Position numbers and translations under genes: made by a program
In this document: in pieces, positions 32,530-42,707 of the stretch
Layout of the letters: the number at the start of each line of letters is the position of its first letter
How positions within the stretch are numbered: the first letter of the stretch is position 1
Source: Clostridium sp. C105KSO13
Lineage (GTDB): Bacteria > Bacillota > Clostridia > Lachnospirales > Lachnospiraceae
Assembly (NCBI RefSeq): GCF_001517425.1
Contig: NZ_FBWL01000160.1
Coordinates: 1 to 64,000, forward strand
DNA length: 64,000 bases
Reading direction: 5' to 3'
The notes under the pieces: model-generated
Databases searched by the model: none
Told to the model about the DNA's origin: nothing
What the model saw: the letters and a program-made list of their open reading frames with translations, nothing else

Positions 32530-35500
32530 TATCTGCAATATCCACCAGCGTCAGCTTGTGTATATCTGTATTTTCCAGACTGGTGATCAGTGCCCGGGCC
32601 GTATCTATGGCCGTCAATACATTCACCCCCGTCTCAATGGCATTTCTCCTGATAACAAATCCGTCCTTCGAGTGCTCCGCTCCCTGGGCGGGTGTATCAA
32701 TTACCAGGTCTATTTCATGCCCCAAAATCAAGTCCAGAAGGTTGGGGGACTCCTGTTCTATCTTGCGGACCGGGATTGCCTTCATTCCGCCTGCCTGTAA
32801 GGCCTTGGCCGTATTCCTTGTGGCAAAAACGCGGTAGCCTATTTTTTCAAACCTGCGCCCCAATTCCACCGCCTCCGGCTTGTCCTCGTCACGCACAGTC
32901 ATAATCATATTTTTATATTTCGGCAGACGGATTCCGGCTCCCAGAAAAGCTTTGTACAGGGCTTCATCAAAGGTTTTTGCAACCCCTAAGCATTCTCCCG
33001 TTGATTTCATTTCCGGCCCTAAACTGATGTCCGCACCCCGGATTTTTTCAAAGGAAAACACGGGCATTTTAACTGCAACATACTCTCCTTCCTTCTGAAG
33101 TCCCGGCGTATAACCCAGTTCTCTGATTTTACTTCCGATGATAACCTTTGTTGCCAGAGGCACAATAGGAATTCCTGTCACTTTGCTGATATAGGGCACA
33201 GTGCGGCTGGAGCGCGGGTTTACTTCAATCACATATACATCGTCTTCCCCGCAGACAATGAACTGAATATTGATCAGCCCTATGACATGGAGAGATTTTG
33301 CCAGCCGCCTTGTATATTCGGCAATCTTTTCCTTCGCCTTCTTTGTCAGACTTTGAGCAGGGTAAACAGAAATACTATCGCCGGAATGGATTCCCGCACG
33401 CTCCATATGTTCCATAATTCCCGGAATCAGGATATCTTCACCGTCACACACGGCATCGACCTCAATTTCTTTCCCCTCCAGATATTTGTCTACCAAAATC
33501 GGATGGTCCTGGGCTATCCTGTTGATAATGCCGATAAATTCATCAATATCGAGAGCACTGATAGCAATCTGCATCCCCTGTCCGCCCAAGACATAGGAGG
33601 GACGAACCAGCACCGGATATCCCAGCCTGTTTGCCACCTCTTTTGCTTCATCCGCAGTAAATACAGTTCCTCCTGTGGGACGTGGTATCTCACATTCTCC
33701 CAAAATTTTATCAAATAATTCTCGGTCTTCAGCCTTATCTACGTTCTCCGCAGATGTCCCCAGAATAGGCACGCCCATCTTCATCAGGCTTTCCGTCAGT
33801 TTAATAGCAGTCTGTCCGCCAAACTGTACCACAGCTCCGTCAGGCTTTTCCAAGTCTACGATACTCTCCACATCCTCCGGTGTCAGAGGTTCAAAATAGA
33901 GCTTATCAGCGATATCAAAATCTGTGCTTACAGTCTCCGGGTTATTATTTATAATGATTGTGTCATAGCCTTCTTTAGAAAATGCCCAGGTACAGTGTAC
34001 GGAGCAGAAATCAAACTCAATTCCCTGCCCGATGCGGATGGGACCGGAACCGAGCACCAGTACCTTCTTGCGCCCGTCTGTTTCTTTTACTTCGTTCTCT
34101 CTGCCGTATACAGAGTAGTAATAAGGTGTTGCGGCTGCGAACTCTGCAGCACAAGTGTCCACCATTTTGTAGGCTGCCACAATGTTGTTCTCCTGGCGCA
34201 TATCATGGATTTCTCTTTCTGTCTTTCCTGTGAGCTTTGCGATTACATCGTCCGGGAATTCTATTTTCTTTGCATCTAGCAGTAGTGCTGGAGTAAGCTC
34301 TTTTATCTTCAGGGCCTGCTCCATCTCCACAATAATGGCAAGCTTGTCAATGAACCAGTTATCTATCTTTGTAATATCATGTATCGTATGATAGCTTATG
34401 CATCTCCGGACCGCCTCTGCAATCCGCCAGATGCGTATATCATCCACAATCTCCAGCTCTTCCAGCAGTTCTTCTTCCGATAGTCCTGTGAAATCATAGG
34501 ACATGAGACTGTCCACATGCTGCTCCAGGGAGCGGATTGCCTTCATCAGTGCTCCTTCAAAATTGTCACAGATGCTCATCACCTCACCGGTCGCTTTCAT
34601 CTGAGTTGTCAACGTTCTTTTTGCACTGATAAACTTGTCAAAAGGAAGCCTTGGAATCTTTACCACACAGTAATCCAGCATAGGCTCAAAACTTGCATAG
34701 GTCTTGCCTGTAATGGCATTTTTAATCTCATCCAGTGTATAGCCAAGAGCAATCTTTGCCGCCACCTTCGCTATCGGATACCCGGTAGCTTTGGAGGCCA
34801 GTGCAGAAGAACGGCTGACACGGGGATTCACTTCAATCACACAGTACTCAAAACTCTCCGGATTTAGAGCATATTGTACATTACAGCCCCCGGTGATTTT
34901 CAGTTCACGGATGATATTTAATGCAGAAGTACGCAGCATCTGGTACTCCTTATCTCCCAGAGTCTGGGACGGAGCCACTACAATACTGTCCCCGGTATGA
35001 ACACCCACAGGATCAATATTTTCCATATTGCAGACAGTAATACAGTTGCCTCTGCCGTCACGCATCACCTCGTATTCAATTTCCTTCCAGCCGGCAATAC
35101 AGCGCTCCACCAGGACCTGCCCCACCCGAGAAAGCCGCAGCCCGTTTTCCAGAATTTCTATGAGCTGGTTCGGAGTCGCTGCAATGCCGCCGCCGCTTCC
35201 GCCAAGAGTATAGGCCGGACGAAGTACAACAGGATATCCTATTTCAGCCGCAAATGCAAGCCCGTCCTCTACATTTTCCACAACAAGAGAGGGGGCTACA
35301 GGTTCCCCGATTTTTTCCATAGTGGCCTTAAATTCCAGACGATCCTCCGCCTTCTTAATTGTATCTGATGTAGTTCCTATGAGACGGACATCATTGTTCT
35401 TAAAAAATCCTTTCTCATCCAGTTCCATTGCCAGATTTAAACCGGCCTGTCCTCCAAGCGTTGGCAGCACACTGTCCGGTTTTTCCTTTTTTATCAGCTG

Positions 35501-35725
35501 TTCCACTACCTCCACGGTAAGAGGCTCAATATATACTTTATCTGCAATATCCTTATCCGTCATAATTGTGGCCGGGTTTGAATTGAGCAGAACTACCTCA
35601 ACCCCTTCTTCCTTCAGGGAGCGGCAGGCCTGGGTTCCTGCGTAATCAAATTCTGCTGCCTGACCGATGACAATCGGACCGGATCCAAGGACTAGAACTT
35701 TTTTAATACTGTTATCTTTTGGCAT
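32501..35725 (-). CDS. carB: Carbamoyl-phosphate synthase large subunit
   Basis: 1074 residues, full length. Two homologous ATP-grasp halves (first from [20 protein letters not shown], second from [20 protein letters not shown] at about 554) and a C-terminal MGS regulatory domain with [12 protein letters not shown]. It uses ammonia from CarA, bicarbonate and two ATP to make carbamoyl phosphate for pyrimidines and arginine. The ATG overlaps the carA stop by one base (TAATG). Convergent with yeiH, sharing 29 bp of coding 3' end. Confidence 0.97.
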   Translation of the reverse strand: MPKDNSIKKVLVLGSGPIVIGQAAEFDYAGTQACRSLKEEGVEVVLLNSNPATIMTDKDIADKVYIEPLTVEVVEQLIKKEKPDSVLPTLGGQAGLNLAMELDEKGFFKNNDVRLIGTTSDTIKKAEDRLEFKATMEKIGEPVAPSLVVENVEDGLAFAAEIGYPVVLRPAYTLGGSGGGIAATPNQLIEILENGLRLSRVGQVLVERCIAGWKEIEYEVMRDGRGNCITVCNMENIDPVGVHTGDSIVVAPSQTLGDKEYQMLRTSALNIIRELKITGGCNVQYALNPESFEYCVIEVNPRVSRSSALASKATGYPIAKVAAKIALGYTLDEIKNAITGKTYASFEPMLDYCVVKIPRLPFDKFISAKRTLTTQMKATGEVMSICDNFEGALMKAIRSLEQHVDSLMSYDFTGLSEEELLEELEIVDDIRIWRIAEAVRRCISYHTIHDITKIDNWFIDKLAIIVEMEQALKIKELTPALLLDAKKIEFPDDVIAKLTGKTEREIHDMRQENNIVAAYKMVDTCAAEFAAATPYYYSVYGRENEVKETDGRKKVLVLGSGPIRIGQGIEFDFCSVHCTWAFSKEGYDTIIINNNPETVSTDFDIADKLYFEPLTPEDVESIVDLEKPDGAVVQFGGQTAIKLTESLMKMGVPILGTSAENVDKAEDRELFDKILGECEIPRPTGGTVFTADEAKEVANRLGYPVLVRPSYVLGGQGMQIAISALDIDEFIGIINRIAQDHPILVDKYLEGKEIEVDAVCDGEDILIPGIMEHMERAGIHSGDSISVYPAQSLTKKAKEKIAEYTRRLAKSLHVIGLINIQFIVCGEDDVYVIEVNPRSSRTVPYISKVTGIPIVPLATKVIIGSKIRELGYTPGLQKEGEYVAVKMPVFSFEKIRGADISLGPEMKSTGECLGVAKTFDEALYKAFLGAGIRLPKYKNMIMTVRDEDKPEAVELGRRFEKIGYRVFATRNTAKALQAGGMKAIPVRKIEQESPNLLDLILGHEIDLVIDTPAQGAEHSKDGFVIRRNAIETGVNVLTAIDTARALITSLENTDIHKLTLVDIADITIPPGGAA

Positions 35726-36795
35726 TATTCTGCTCCCTCCATCATATCCATAAATCTGTCAAACAAATAACCCGAATCCTGTGGACCCGGACATGCTTCC
35801 GGGTGAAACTGAACGGTAAATATATTTTTTCCTTTATACTCAAGGCCTTCATTCGTCTTGTCATTTACATTCACAAATGCCGGGGCAGCAATATTGGGAT
35901 TCATGCTCTTATCATCCACCACATAACCGTGGTTCTGGGAAGATATGTATACCCTGCCTGTCTTCAAGTCCTTAACCGGATGGTTGCCGCCTCTGTGTCC
36001 GTACTTTAGCTTATAGGTGGACGCACCTAAAGCAAGGGCCATCAGCTGATGTCCCAGACAAATTGCAAAAATAGGAATATTCGTTTGATATAGCTTCTTG
36101 ATTTCTTCGATAATAGAAATGCAGCCTGCCGGATCTCCCGGACCGTTGGAAAGCATGATACCGTCAGGATGAGCTGAAATGATTTCTTCTGCAGTTGTAT
36201 GAGCGGGGTAAACGATCACCTCACAGCCCCGTTTATTTAAAGACTTGGCAATATTATTTTTGGCACCTAAATCCAAAAGCGCAACTTTCTTCCCGCTCCC
36301 CGACAGTACATATTTCTCACTGCTGGTTGCCTTTGAAACCACATCCCCCATTTGATAAGCTTTCAGTTTTGGAAGGATTTCTTCCAGATTATAGTTCTCA
36401 TTGGTGGTAATCATCCCGTTCATTGTACCCTTTTCCCGCAAAACCTGAGTGAGCGCCCGGGTATCTATATCCGAAATTCCCGGGATACCCTGCTCTATCA
36501 AGAAATCTTGAAGGGTCTTCTCACAGCGGAAATTGCTGGGCAAACGGGACAATTCCCGCACTATGTAACCATCCGGCCAGACCTTCTTTGATTCCATATC
36601 CGGTGTGATCCCGTAATTTCCAATCAGCGGATAAGTCATAACCACAGCCTGCCCCGCGTAAGAAGGATCAGTTAACACCTCCAGATAGCCGGTCATAGAG
36701 GTATTAAATACAATTTCACTTATCATATCTTTATCTGAACCCATATGCTTCCCTTCAAACACTGTTCCATCTTCCAGTATCAAAAACGCTTTCAT
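35725..36795 (-). CDS. carA: Carbamoyl-phosphate synthase small subunit
   Basis: 356 residues: an N-terminal CPSase small-chain domain (FLILEDGTVFEGKHMGSDKD, NTSMTGYLEVLTDPSYAGQ) and a class I glutamine amidotransferase domain with nucleophile Cys in FAICLGHQLMALALG and His in VQFHPEACPGP. It supplies ammonia to CarB. An ATG at 36807 directly abuts AAGGA; the ATG at 36795 (MKAFLILEDG) is the more likely start, with the site 11-12 bases away. Confidence 0.95.
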   Translation of the reverse strand: MKAFLILEDGTVFEGKHMGSDKDMISEIVFNTSMTGYLEVLTDPSYAGQAVVMTYPLIGNYGITPDMESKKVWPDGYIVRELSRLPSNFRCEKTLQDFLIEQGIPGISDIDTRALTQVLREKGTMNGMITTNENYNLEEILPKLKAYQMGDVVSKATSSEKYVLSGSGKKVALLDLGAKNNIAKSLNKRGCEVIVYPAHTTAEEIISAHPDGIMLSNGPGDPAGCISIIEEIKKLYQTNIPIFAICLGHQLMALALGASTYKLKYGHRGGNHPVKDLKTGRVYISSQNHGYVVDDKSMNPNIAAPAFVNVNDKTNEGLEYKGKNIFTVQFHPEACPGPQDSGYLFDRFMDMMEGAE

Positions 36796-36853
36796 ATATG
36801 CACTCATTCCTTCCTTTTATGCTGCTTACACAGTACTTGCCTAAATTGTCAAG

Positions 36854-36882
36854 ATTATACTACAAATGAGCACAGAATTCAA
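36854..36882 (-). promoter_or_regulatory. Promoter of carAB
   Basis: On the minus strand TTGAAT (36877-36882), exactly 17 bases, TATAAT (36854-36859), about 55 bp before carA. No PyrR-type binding loop or attenuator was recognised in the short leader. Confidence 0.75.
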
Positions 36883-37005
36883 CAAGTTTTTATAATATAT
36901 CGAAAGTTGAAAATACGCAGGCATCCGGTTGTTACCGCCACTTCGAGACAATCGTTCGTTTTCAGCACAGACTCGAACAGGAATCCTATGAATACAACCA
37001 TCTCG

Positions 37006-37101
37006 TTATAAAACCCCTGGAAATATGCGTTTTCCAGCAGCATTCATGATGCGGTTAATTCTTTCCTTCTCATACCCATAAGCTAAAACGGTCTCATTCC
37101 T
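37006..37101 (-). pseudogene. Possible remnant of a lost gene
   Basis: A 31-codon open stretch reading RNETVLAYGYEKERINRIMN and ending RIFPGVL, closed upstream by a stop and without a start or ribosome site. Composition is protein-like (Arg/Ile/Asn helix), unlike random frames nearby, so it may be the tail of a decayed gene. Family not recognised. The rest of 36883-37126 shows nothing convincing. Confidence 0.25.
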
Positions 37102-37126
37102 TTAGATATTATAACGTACCCTTTTC

Positions 37127-37888
37127 TTATAATACTTCCATCTTCTCCAATATCCGCTGATAAAAGGACTCATCTGTTTCGTTCTTTTTTAATGTTTCCA
37201 GTATGACTCCGTCTTTCAGTAATATAATCTTCTCACAGCGTGACGCCATCTTGGGATCATGGGTCACCATAACAACTGTCTTCTCATATTCCTGATTGAT
37301 TCTCAGCAGTGCATCTATCACTATCTTTCCTGACTTTGTGTCCAGATTTCCCGTAGGTTCATCTGCCAGTATCAAATCCGGATTGTTGATGAGTGCACGG
37401 CAGATTGCCACTCTTTGTTTTTCTCCGCCTGACAGCTCATAGGGATCCTTTTCGAGTAATGTATCAATCTGGAACTGCTCTGCCATTCGTTTGGTTCTTT
37501 CAGCCATTGTCTCTGATTTTTCCTTATCCAATATCAAGGGGAGCATAATGTTTTCCTTTACGGACAGACTATCCATCAGATAGAAGTCCTGAAACACAAA
37601 CCCTATCTGCTTTCTTCTAATATCGGCAAGCTCATCTGAATGAAGGCCCTCTGTATCTTTTCCCATAAACTTCAAAGTGCCGTCTGTCTGCCTGTCAATT
37701 AAACCAAGCACCTTCAGTAAGGTTGTCTTGCCACACCCGGATTTTCCCATAATCCCGAGGAAATCCCCATTCTCCACCTGGAAGCTGATGCCTTTCAATA
37801 CCTTGATATCGTCCCTCTCTCCATTCGAAGATTGCTTCTCATAATTTCTTATTAGCTCATTTACCTCCAGCACCTCTGTTTCTCTCAT
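37127..37888 (-). CDS. ABC transporter ATPase, MacB/BceA type
   Basis: 253 residues. Walker A GKSGCGKTTLLK, Q-loop VFQDFYLMDSLSV, signature LSGGEKQRVAI, Walker B LILADEPTGNLD and VTHD. It pairs with FtsX-type permeases that sense or extrude antimicrobial peptides or signals (inference). The open frame extends to 37939, but the ATG at 37888 is the start: GGAGG sits eight bases before it and the partner's TGA overlaps it as ATGA. No two-component system is adjacent. Confidence 0.92.
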   Translation of the reverse strand: MRETEVLEVNELIRNYEKQSSNGERDDIKVLKGISFQVENGDFLGIMGKSGCGKTTLLKVLGLIDRQTDGTLKFMGKDTEGLHSDELADIRRKQIGFVFQDFYLMDSLSVKENIMLPLILDKEKSETMAERTKRMAEQFQIDTLLEKDPYELSGGEKQRVAICRALINNPDLILADEPTGNLDTKSGKIVIDALLRINQEYEKTVVMVTHDPKMASRCEKIILLKDGVILETLKKNETDESFYQRILEKMEVL

Positions 37889-40482
37889 TCCGCCTGCCTC
37901 CATATCCATTTTTTCATCTGAAAGTACCAGAATATCCATATTCCCAGATAAATAAAATACACAATCATGCCTGTGTGTATAAACATACTCACCTCTGCGG
38001 CACTATAAAGTCTTGCCTTCACTGTGAGTGCTGCAAACACTGCTCCCCCGCAGGTTCCAATCAGTAGAGGGAACGCCACAAACGGTTTCATCTGCCCTGC
38101 CAGTGCACGCTTTATTTCTTTTTCCCTCATGCCAAGCTTTTTCAGGAAAGTGTTCTGCCAGCTTATTTCCTTTATTTCAGACTCCAGCTTCACATAATAT
38201 TGGAACAATCCCATAACAGTCAGTAAGAGTACCGTAAACAGGTATACCAGCTTCCTGAAAAATATTTCCGTTCCGGTATCCACCATCATCTGCTGTTTCC
38301 CGTAGAATTGATGAATGGATTCATCCCACTCTCTGTCATACGCATATTTCTTTTCCAGGTACTGCATACTTTTAAGCAGGCCGGCATATTCCTTTTCCGG
38401 CACAGAAAAGCAAATTAAATTGGTCGGACCCTCCGTCATATTGGAAGTATGACTTGCTGTATAGGTTTTCCATTCATCCCAGGAAGCATTCTCCCGCTCA
38501 CTCCACTGCTTGCCATTATAGGAAGTAATTTTATGATACTCCTGTTCAAAATAAGCGTCATTAAAGACAATCAGACTATCCTCCATCCCCTGATGAAATG
38601 CACCGGTCAATATATCCCGTTCCTCACTTTTCACCTTCCAGATTGGGAAAACATTGTCTATATCATCTGTATTATAAAATGTAAGGGGTTGTCCAATTCT
38701 CAATCTCTTTTCAAGCCTGGCCGTATCCCAGTCAATGGTATGGGCTTTCACAGACAGATCCTGCTGATATACTACATGTATCTCTGGACCGGACAAATTC
38801 AGATCTTTCGGAACCTCTCCCACAGCCTCCTTCAGATCCCGGTAGGTTGATTCAGAAATAGCTATATGCTGCCCCTGAGGCCATTGGATTGGCCGTGCTG
38901 GTCCCCAGGATTTCAATTTGTCGCTCCCGTACACGGAAGTCATACGAAACATAGGATACACTTCTTCTTTCGCATTATGCTTCCCCGCTATATCCGCAAG
39001 GGTTTCCGTGTCCGCATCATAAGCGGTACAGACAATATCGTAGGGATATAGATCTGCTGTATTCTGTTTCACAAAAGCTCCTGTGAGCTGCACAGCAAAT
39101 ACAGCCAATATAAAAAATTGGATTACGGATAGATAAAACAAATTCAAAAAACTCTTCTTATACCTGTAGTAAAAGGGACGGCTGGAAATCAATTTCTTAT
39201 TGTATCGGTTCCTGTCTCTTTCTAACCTGTTCAAATAAAGTATTATACCTCCGGCCAAAAGAAATAAAATCCCCAGCACACTGAAAATATGGATATACAT
39301 ACTTTCTGCCCAACTTCTTAAAGAGTACCACAATATTCCCATAGCAGCAAATGCAATACCGATGCCAATGAGCAGCGGGGCATACTTCCTGCTGCGCTTT
39401 TCTCTTTGTACTTCTGCATTCATGTCCGTAGAACGGGCAAGACTCAATATATTCTCCTGATTTAAGCCCAGTGCCAGAATCAGGGCAGTCAGATATCCCG
39501 CTATGCCAAGACCAATTGCTTTGCCGCTGACTACAGAGCCAAGCACAGTTTTCACTCCATTATGAAAAAGACTGGTCTGCCAGATTTCCTTGATAAGATA
39601 AGATATGCTGCCTCCAAGTACCAATCCGGCTGCACCCGACAATAAAGCATTTATCCCAAATACAATAGCAGACATCAGATAAACTGTGCTGCTGCGCATC
39701 CCAAGAATCGTAAACAGACGAATGGACTTTTTCTGCTCCCGGATATAGCAGGAAACAATCATCGTCAGCATCAGAATCAGAAGAACAAACATCAAAATCC
39801 CTGCGTGCAGAAAAATCTTCACAAGCCCATTTCCGAACAGAATGTCTTCTTTTTCGTGAACGCCTGTAAACAGGCTGTACATTGTCAGCATGATATAGAT
39901 GCAGGCTGATGAAAGAACTCCGCCTGCCTGCAGGATTCTCTTACCATACTTTCCGTAAGTATCATTCTTTCGAACGATTCTAAAAAACTCTGCCGGATAC
40001 CTTCCTGGGAAGTAGCGCACCCTTCTTTTCTCTTCCTTCTCTTCCCGCTCCCGTGTTTTCTGCTCCTCATAGGCTGCATTGATTACATCCCGCTCCTCCA
40101 GCCAGCGTCCACCCATATAATCAACAACAGTCAATAGGACATTTATCAGCAACCAGGGTTGAAGTGAGATATACATAGGCAAAACATATCCCAGCAATCC
40201 TGCCATTGGCAGAAATGTAAAGACCCGTTGATTTTTCTTCTTGATAAGCCAGAGAGAGCGGATCAAATAAAGAGTACTAATGGCAAAAGCGGGAATTAAT
40301 AAATACAGACTTATGCTCTCTTCTCCACTTTTGAACATAGAGCCTCCTTCTCGGAGGTTAAAAATTATATCCCATGTAGAATAATACCCGTCAAATATTT
40401 CATATTTTTCGAAAAAAACACTTAAAAAAATTAAAAACCCAACGACAATCCTGAAACGCCGTGCCTTTTGTTCTGCCTTCAT
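37885..40482 (-). CDS. FtsX-type ABC transporter permease with extra N-terminal membrane region
   Basis: 865 residues. The N-terminal ~170 residues hold about four hydrophobic segments (VVGFLIFLSVFFEKYEIFDG, LYLLIPAFAISTLYLIRSL, FLPMAGLLGYVLPMYI), followed by a charged stretch (TREREEKEEKRRVRYFPGRY). Then comes a BceB-like core: a first FtsX block (VLLILMLTMIVSCYIREQKK), a large extracellular domain about 450-720, and a C-terminal FtsX block. Start at MKAEQKARRF after GGGG. The N-terminal region looks like an added module and may affect partner choice. Likely exporter or peptide sensor. Confidence 0.85.
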   Translation of the reverse strand: MKAEQKARRFRIVVGFLIFLSVFFEKYEIFDGYYSTWDIIFNLREGGSMFKSGEESISLYLLIPAFAISTLYLIRSLWLIKKKNQRVFTFLPMAGLLGYVLPMYISLQPWLLINVLLTVVDYMGGRWLEERDVINAAYEEQKTREREEKEEKRRVRYFPGRYPAEFFRIVRKNDTYGKYGKRILQAGGVLSSACIYIMLTMYSLFTGVHEKEDILFGNGLVKIFLHAGILMFVLLILMLTMIVSCYIREQKKSIRLFTILGMRSSTVYLMSAIVFGINALLSGAAGLVLGGSISYLIKEIWQTSLFHNGVKTVLGSVVSGKAIGLGIAGYLTALILALGLNQENILSLARSTDMNAEVQREKRSRKYAPLLIGIGIAFAAMGILWYSLRSWAESMYIHIFSVLGILFLLAGGIILYLNRLERDRNRYNKKLISSRPFYYRYKKSFLNLFYLSVIQFFILAVFAVQLTGAFVKQNTADLYPYDIVCTAYDADTETLADIAGKHNAKEEVYPMFRMTSVYGSDKLKSWGPARPIQWPQGQHIAISESTYRDLKEAVGEVPKDLNLSGPEIHVVYQQDLSVKAHTIDWDTARLEKRLRIGQPLTFYNTDDIDNVFPIWKVKSEERDILTGAFHQGMEDSLIVFNDAYFEQEYHKITSYNGKQWSERENASWDEWKTYTASHTSNMTEGPTNLICFSVPEKEYAGLLKSMQYLEKKYAYDREWDESIHQFYGKQQMMVDTGTEIFFRKLVYLFTVLLLTVMGLFQYYVKLESEIKEISWQNTFLKKLGMREKEIKRALAGQMKPFVAFPLLIGTCGGAVFAALTVKARLYSAAEVSMFIHTGMIVYFIYLGIWIFWYFQMKKWIWRQAE

Positions 40483-40588
40483 TTTTCCCCATTCCTGGCA
40501 GCACAATGCCCCTTTTCAATAGGATCAATCCTGCTAAAATTCCTATAAAAAAGGAGCCTTGCTTTTTACCGCCTGTTAAACTTAAATA

Positions 40589-40840
40589 CTATACCGATCT
40601 GCCAGTCCTCTGTTTCTTTTTATCCGGATTTATAATTCTGGCCGAAATACACAGTACCATAACCAATAAAAGTATCGTAATCATGCCTGCTATTACAAAC
40701 GTAGGAATCACTCTTTGCCCCGGCATTTGTGGAATTCCGGACCATGCAGCTGCAGCTAGAAAAACCCCAAATAAAGTGAGCAAACCATATATCCATCTCA
40801 TAAGGACTGCATGCGTACTTCTCTTCTTGTCATCAGACAT
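40589..40840 (-). CDS. Small two-helix membrane protein
   Basis: 83 residues with two hydrophobic helices (IYGLLTLFGVFLAAAAW and FVIAGMITILLLVMVLCISA), charged ends (MSDDKKRSTHAV, DKKKQRTGRSV). GGAGGTGGAGAA precedes the ATG. It lies 106 bp upstream of the permease on the same strand and could be a leader gene of that ABC operon. Family not recognised. Confidence 0.65.
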   Translation of the reverse strand: MSDDKKRSTHAVLMRWIYGLLTLFGVFLAAAAWSGIPQMPGQRVIPTFVIAGMITILLLVMVLCISARIINPDKKKQRTGRSV

Positions 40841-40987
40841 TTCTCCACCTCCAAACTTGTAAGTGTTTCGAGTTAACTTCTATAGGATAATTATACTCTA
40901 AAACTCTGATTTGCATAGTAAATTACGCAGTTTTTGAAAAATATATATTTGACACTGCTTGAAAGCGGTAGGCGGCTGGTCCTTCTT

Positions 40988-41007
40988 CAGAGGGACTGAA
41001 CCCTCTG
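40988..41007 (+). other. Hairpin in the leader of a small hydrophobic ORF
   Basis: CAGAGGG-actgaa-CCCTCTG, upstream of AAAGGAGGG at 41044-41052. It may be a leader structure of the small ORF at 41059. Confidence 0.45.
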
Positions 41008-41058
41008 ATTACATAGAACTCTCCGAAAGGGGAAATCTGAGAAAGGAGGGCCACTTTT

Positions 41059-41361
41059 ATGCGTGATTTTGACTTTATTTTAATGTTCTTTCTTTTTCTA
41101 CTGGTAATTCCAGAAAATGGTAATCTTATCCATCACGTCATCTTCCACATAAGTATACTGCACTGTCTCCAACTCATAGTGCTCCAGCAGATTCTGGGCT
41201 GCATTCTGCACCAGACCGTTAAGGATACCGTCGTGGGCCTGCTGATACAGTGTGTCACTGGCAAATTTGCATGTGAAGGAGCTCTCCTTTTTATAGATAG
41301 TCTGGTTCATATCCTCGAGAAGCTGTTCCGGATGAAATTCTTCGTAATACATACCGTTTAA
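41059..41361 (+). CDS. Possible small hydrophobic peptide gene running antisense into its neighbour
   Basis: The ATG at 41059 has one of the best ribosome sites in the window (AAAGGAGGG, 7-9 bases away). It opens MRDFDFILMFFLFLLVIP, an acidic start followed by a single membrane helix, like small type I toxin or holin-like peptides of about 30 residues. From 41098 onward the frame lies antisense inside the transglutaminase gene and is unlikely to be selected. I suggest a toxin-like ORF whose original 3' end was lost by rearrangement. The start region is supported; the listed end is only the first stop codon. Confidence 0.3.
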   Translation: MRDFDFILMFFLFLLVIPENGNLIHHVIFHISILHCLQLIVLQQILGCILHQTVKDTVVGLLIQCVTGKFACEGALLFIDSLVHILEKLFRMKFFVIHTV

Positions 41362-42330
41362 TTTATAGTAATTTAGATCCATAGAACTGCAGGCCGGATA
41401 GCTGACTTCTGTGTCCATGGTATGATTTTTCAAAATCTCCGCGTCACTGCAGCAGAGGTAATCGTAATTGGTGCTTTTATCAGGTATATTTTCCCCGCTC
41501 TCGGCCTCAAGAAACACAGGATCTCCAAAGGTAACATCCATCTGATAATACTGCCCGCCGCATTTCACGATATTCCATGCATGTGCTCCCTGTTCCGGAA
41601 TCGTTCCGGTCACGTAAATGCATTCTATACCCAGCTTTTGCAGAAGGTACTGGGCTGCACGGGAATAGCCGGCACACACAGAAGATTTTCCCACAAGGGC
41701 GCTGTAAATATTCTGATTGTCCGGGGCTTCCAGATTGTAGCCTACCGTATCCACAAGATACTCAAAAATATATCTTACCTTATCATACTCTGTCATTTCA
41801 CCGGTGATTCCGGATAGGCAGTCGTTTACTGCTTTATCTATCCGCGATTGTCTCTGTTTCTTTTCCTCCCCCGTATACAGGTACACCGGCTGGATTTCCG
41901 AATAGTCCGCATAGCTTGTCATTTGCATTTCACCGCCGCACCAAAACAGCTCCGGTCTGTCGCAAAAAATGAAACTGCTGACTTTCTTGAGAGTCTCCAC
42001 ATTCGACGAATGCACATATATGGAGTCTGAAGATTCCAATATTCCCTGATAAATTTCAGTATAAAGCTTCTGCTCCTCATTGGTCAGCTGCTGATAATAA
42101 TACCCGCCTGTCATGACATCATCGGGTACTTTGATTTCTTCAAAGGGTACGCTCTCTTCATGTCCCGCCTGCAGCTTCACAGTCTCAACAACCTCTTTTG
42201 CGGATATAAATATTCCGGGAAACTGTTTTAACGCTGCTGTTCCCATACCTGATAAAATGCAGATTATAAGTAAAGCTCCAAGGAATGTCAGCATTTCTTT
42301 TCTTTTTCGTCTTTTTCTTCTATTCGCCAT
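41098..42330 (-). CDS. Membrane-anchored transglutaminase-like protein
   Basis: 410 residues. A basic N-terminus (MANRRKRRKRKE) then a membrane anchor (MLTFLGALLIICILSGMG), so the rest faces outward. The transglutaminase/protease-like core has Cys219 in KSSVCAGYSRA, His250 in GAHAWNIV and Asp265 in QMDVTFGD. A helical segment VRYIFEYLVDTVGYN precedes it, as in many clostridial members. It may act on cell-wall peptides or surface proteins; no substrate is known. Single gene; its last bases overlap the start of a small plus-strand ORF. Confidence 0.88.
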   Translation of the reverse strand: MANRRKRRKRKEMLTFLGALLIICILSGMGTAALKQFPGIFISAKEVVETVKLQAGHEESVPFEEIKVPDDVMTGGYYYQQLTNEEQKLYTEIYQGILESSDSIYVHSSNVETLKKVSSFIFCDRPELFWCGGEMQMTSYADYSEIQPVYLYTGEEKKQRQSRIDKAVNDCLSGITGEMTEYDKVRYIFEYLVDTVGYNLEAPDNQNIYSALVGKSSVCAGYSRAAQYLLQKLGIECIYVTGTIPEQGAHAWNIVKCGGQYYQMDVTFGDPVFLEAESGENIPDKSTNYDYLCCSDAEILKNHTMDTEVSYPACSSMDLNYYKLNGMYYEEFHPEQLLEDMNQTIYKKESSFTCKFASDTLYQQAHDGILNGLVQNAAQNLLEHYELETVQYTYVEDDVMDKITIFWNYQ

Positions 42331-42403
42331 TTTTCGTCCTTTTCTTTCCCGTTATGCACAATTATGTGTTATGATATTAATGCGTTGTTTTTTGACATTC
42401 AGC

Positions 42404-42433
42404 AAAATATCAATGAGATAGTGCACTAGGCAG
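42404..42433. repeat. Repeat family C, copy 1 (half element)
   Basis: AAATATCAATGAGATAGTGC and ACTAGGCAG, shared with 47891-47919. It ends exactly where the ribosome site of the small ORF at 42448 begins. Confidence 0.65.
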
Positions 42434-42447
42434 GGAGGGTGATGCAA

Positions 42448-42624
42448 ATGATGCATGTATTTTATTGCATAAAATGTAAAAGGTACCGCTTTACCAATAA
42501 CCAGTCAAACGCATTTTGCTGCGGTCAGGCAATGTATCTTGTAGATGTCGCATTTACGGAATTTGTTCAAATGAATAAAGAAGAAAGGGAGAATTACCTT
42601 AAAATTTACTCCCTGGCTGAGTAA
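42448..42624 (+). CDS. Small zinc-ribbon-like protein
   Basis: 58 residues from MMHVFYCIKCKRYRFTNNQS. The Cys pattern CxxC...CC (YCIKCKRY, AFCCGQAM) suggests a single metal-binding knuckle. The second half is helical (FVQMNKEERENYLKIYSLAE). GGGAGGG lies about 8 bases before the ATG at 42448; ATGs at 42442 and 42451 are alternatives. A hairpin follows at 42634-42667. Function unknown. Confidence 0.65.
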   Translation: MMHVFYCIKCKRYRFTNNQSNAFCCGQAMYLVDVAFTEFVQMNKEERENYLKIYSLAE

Positions 42625-42633
42625 ACGCACAGG

Positions 42634-42667
42634 GAGGCCGCCACATCAGTGTTCATGTGGCAGCCTC
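42634..42667 (+). terminator. Hairpin after the zinc-ribbon ORF
   Basis: GAGGC-c-GCCACAT / ATGTGGC-a-GCCTC with an 8-nt loop. There is no T-tract, so it may be a weak or factor-dependent stop. Confidence 0.55.
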
Positions 42668-42707
42668 GTCAACAATATACCAACATCCCTCTGACTGCTA
42701 TCAGTTT

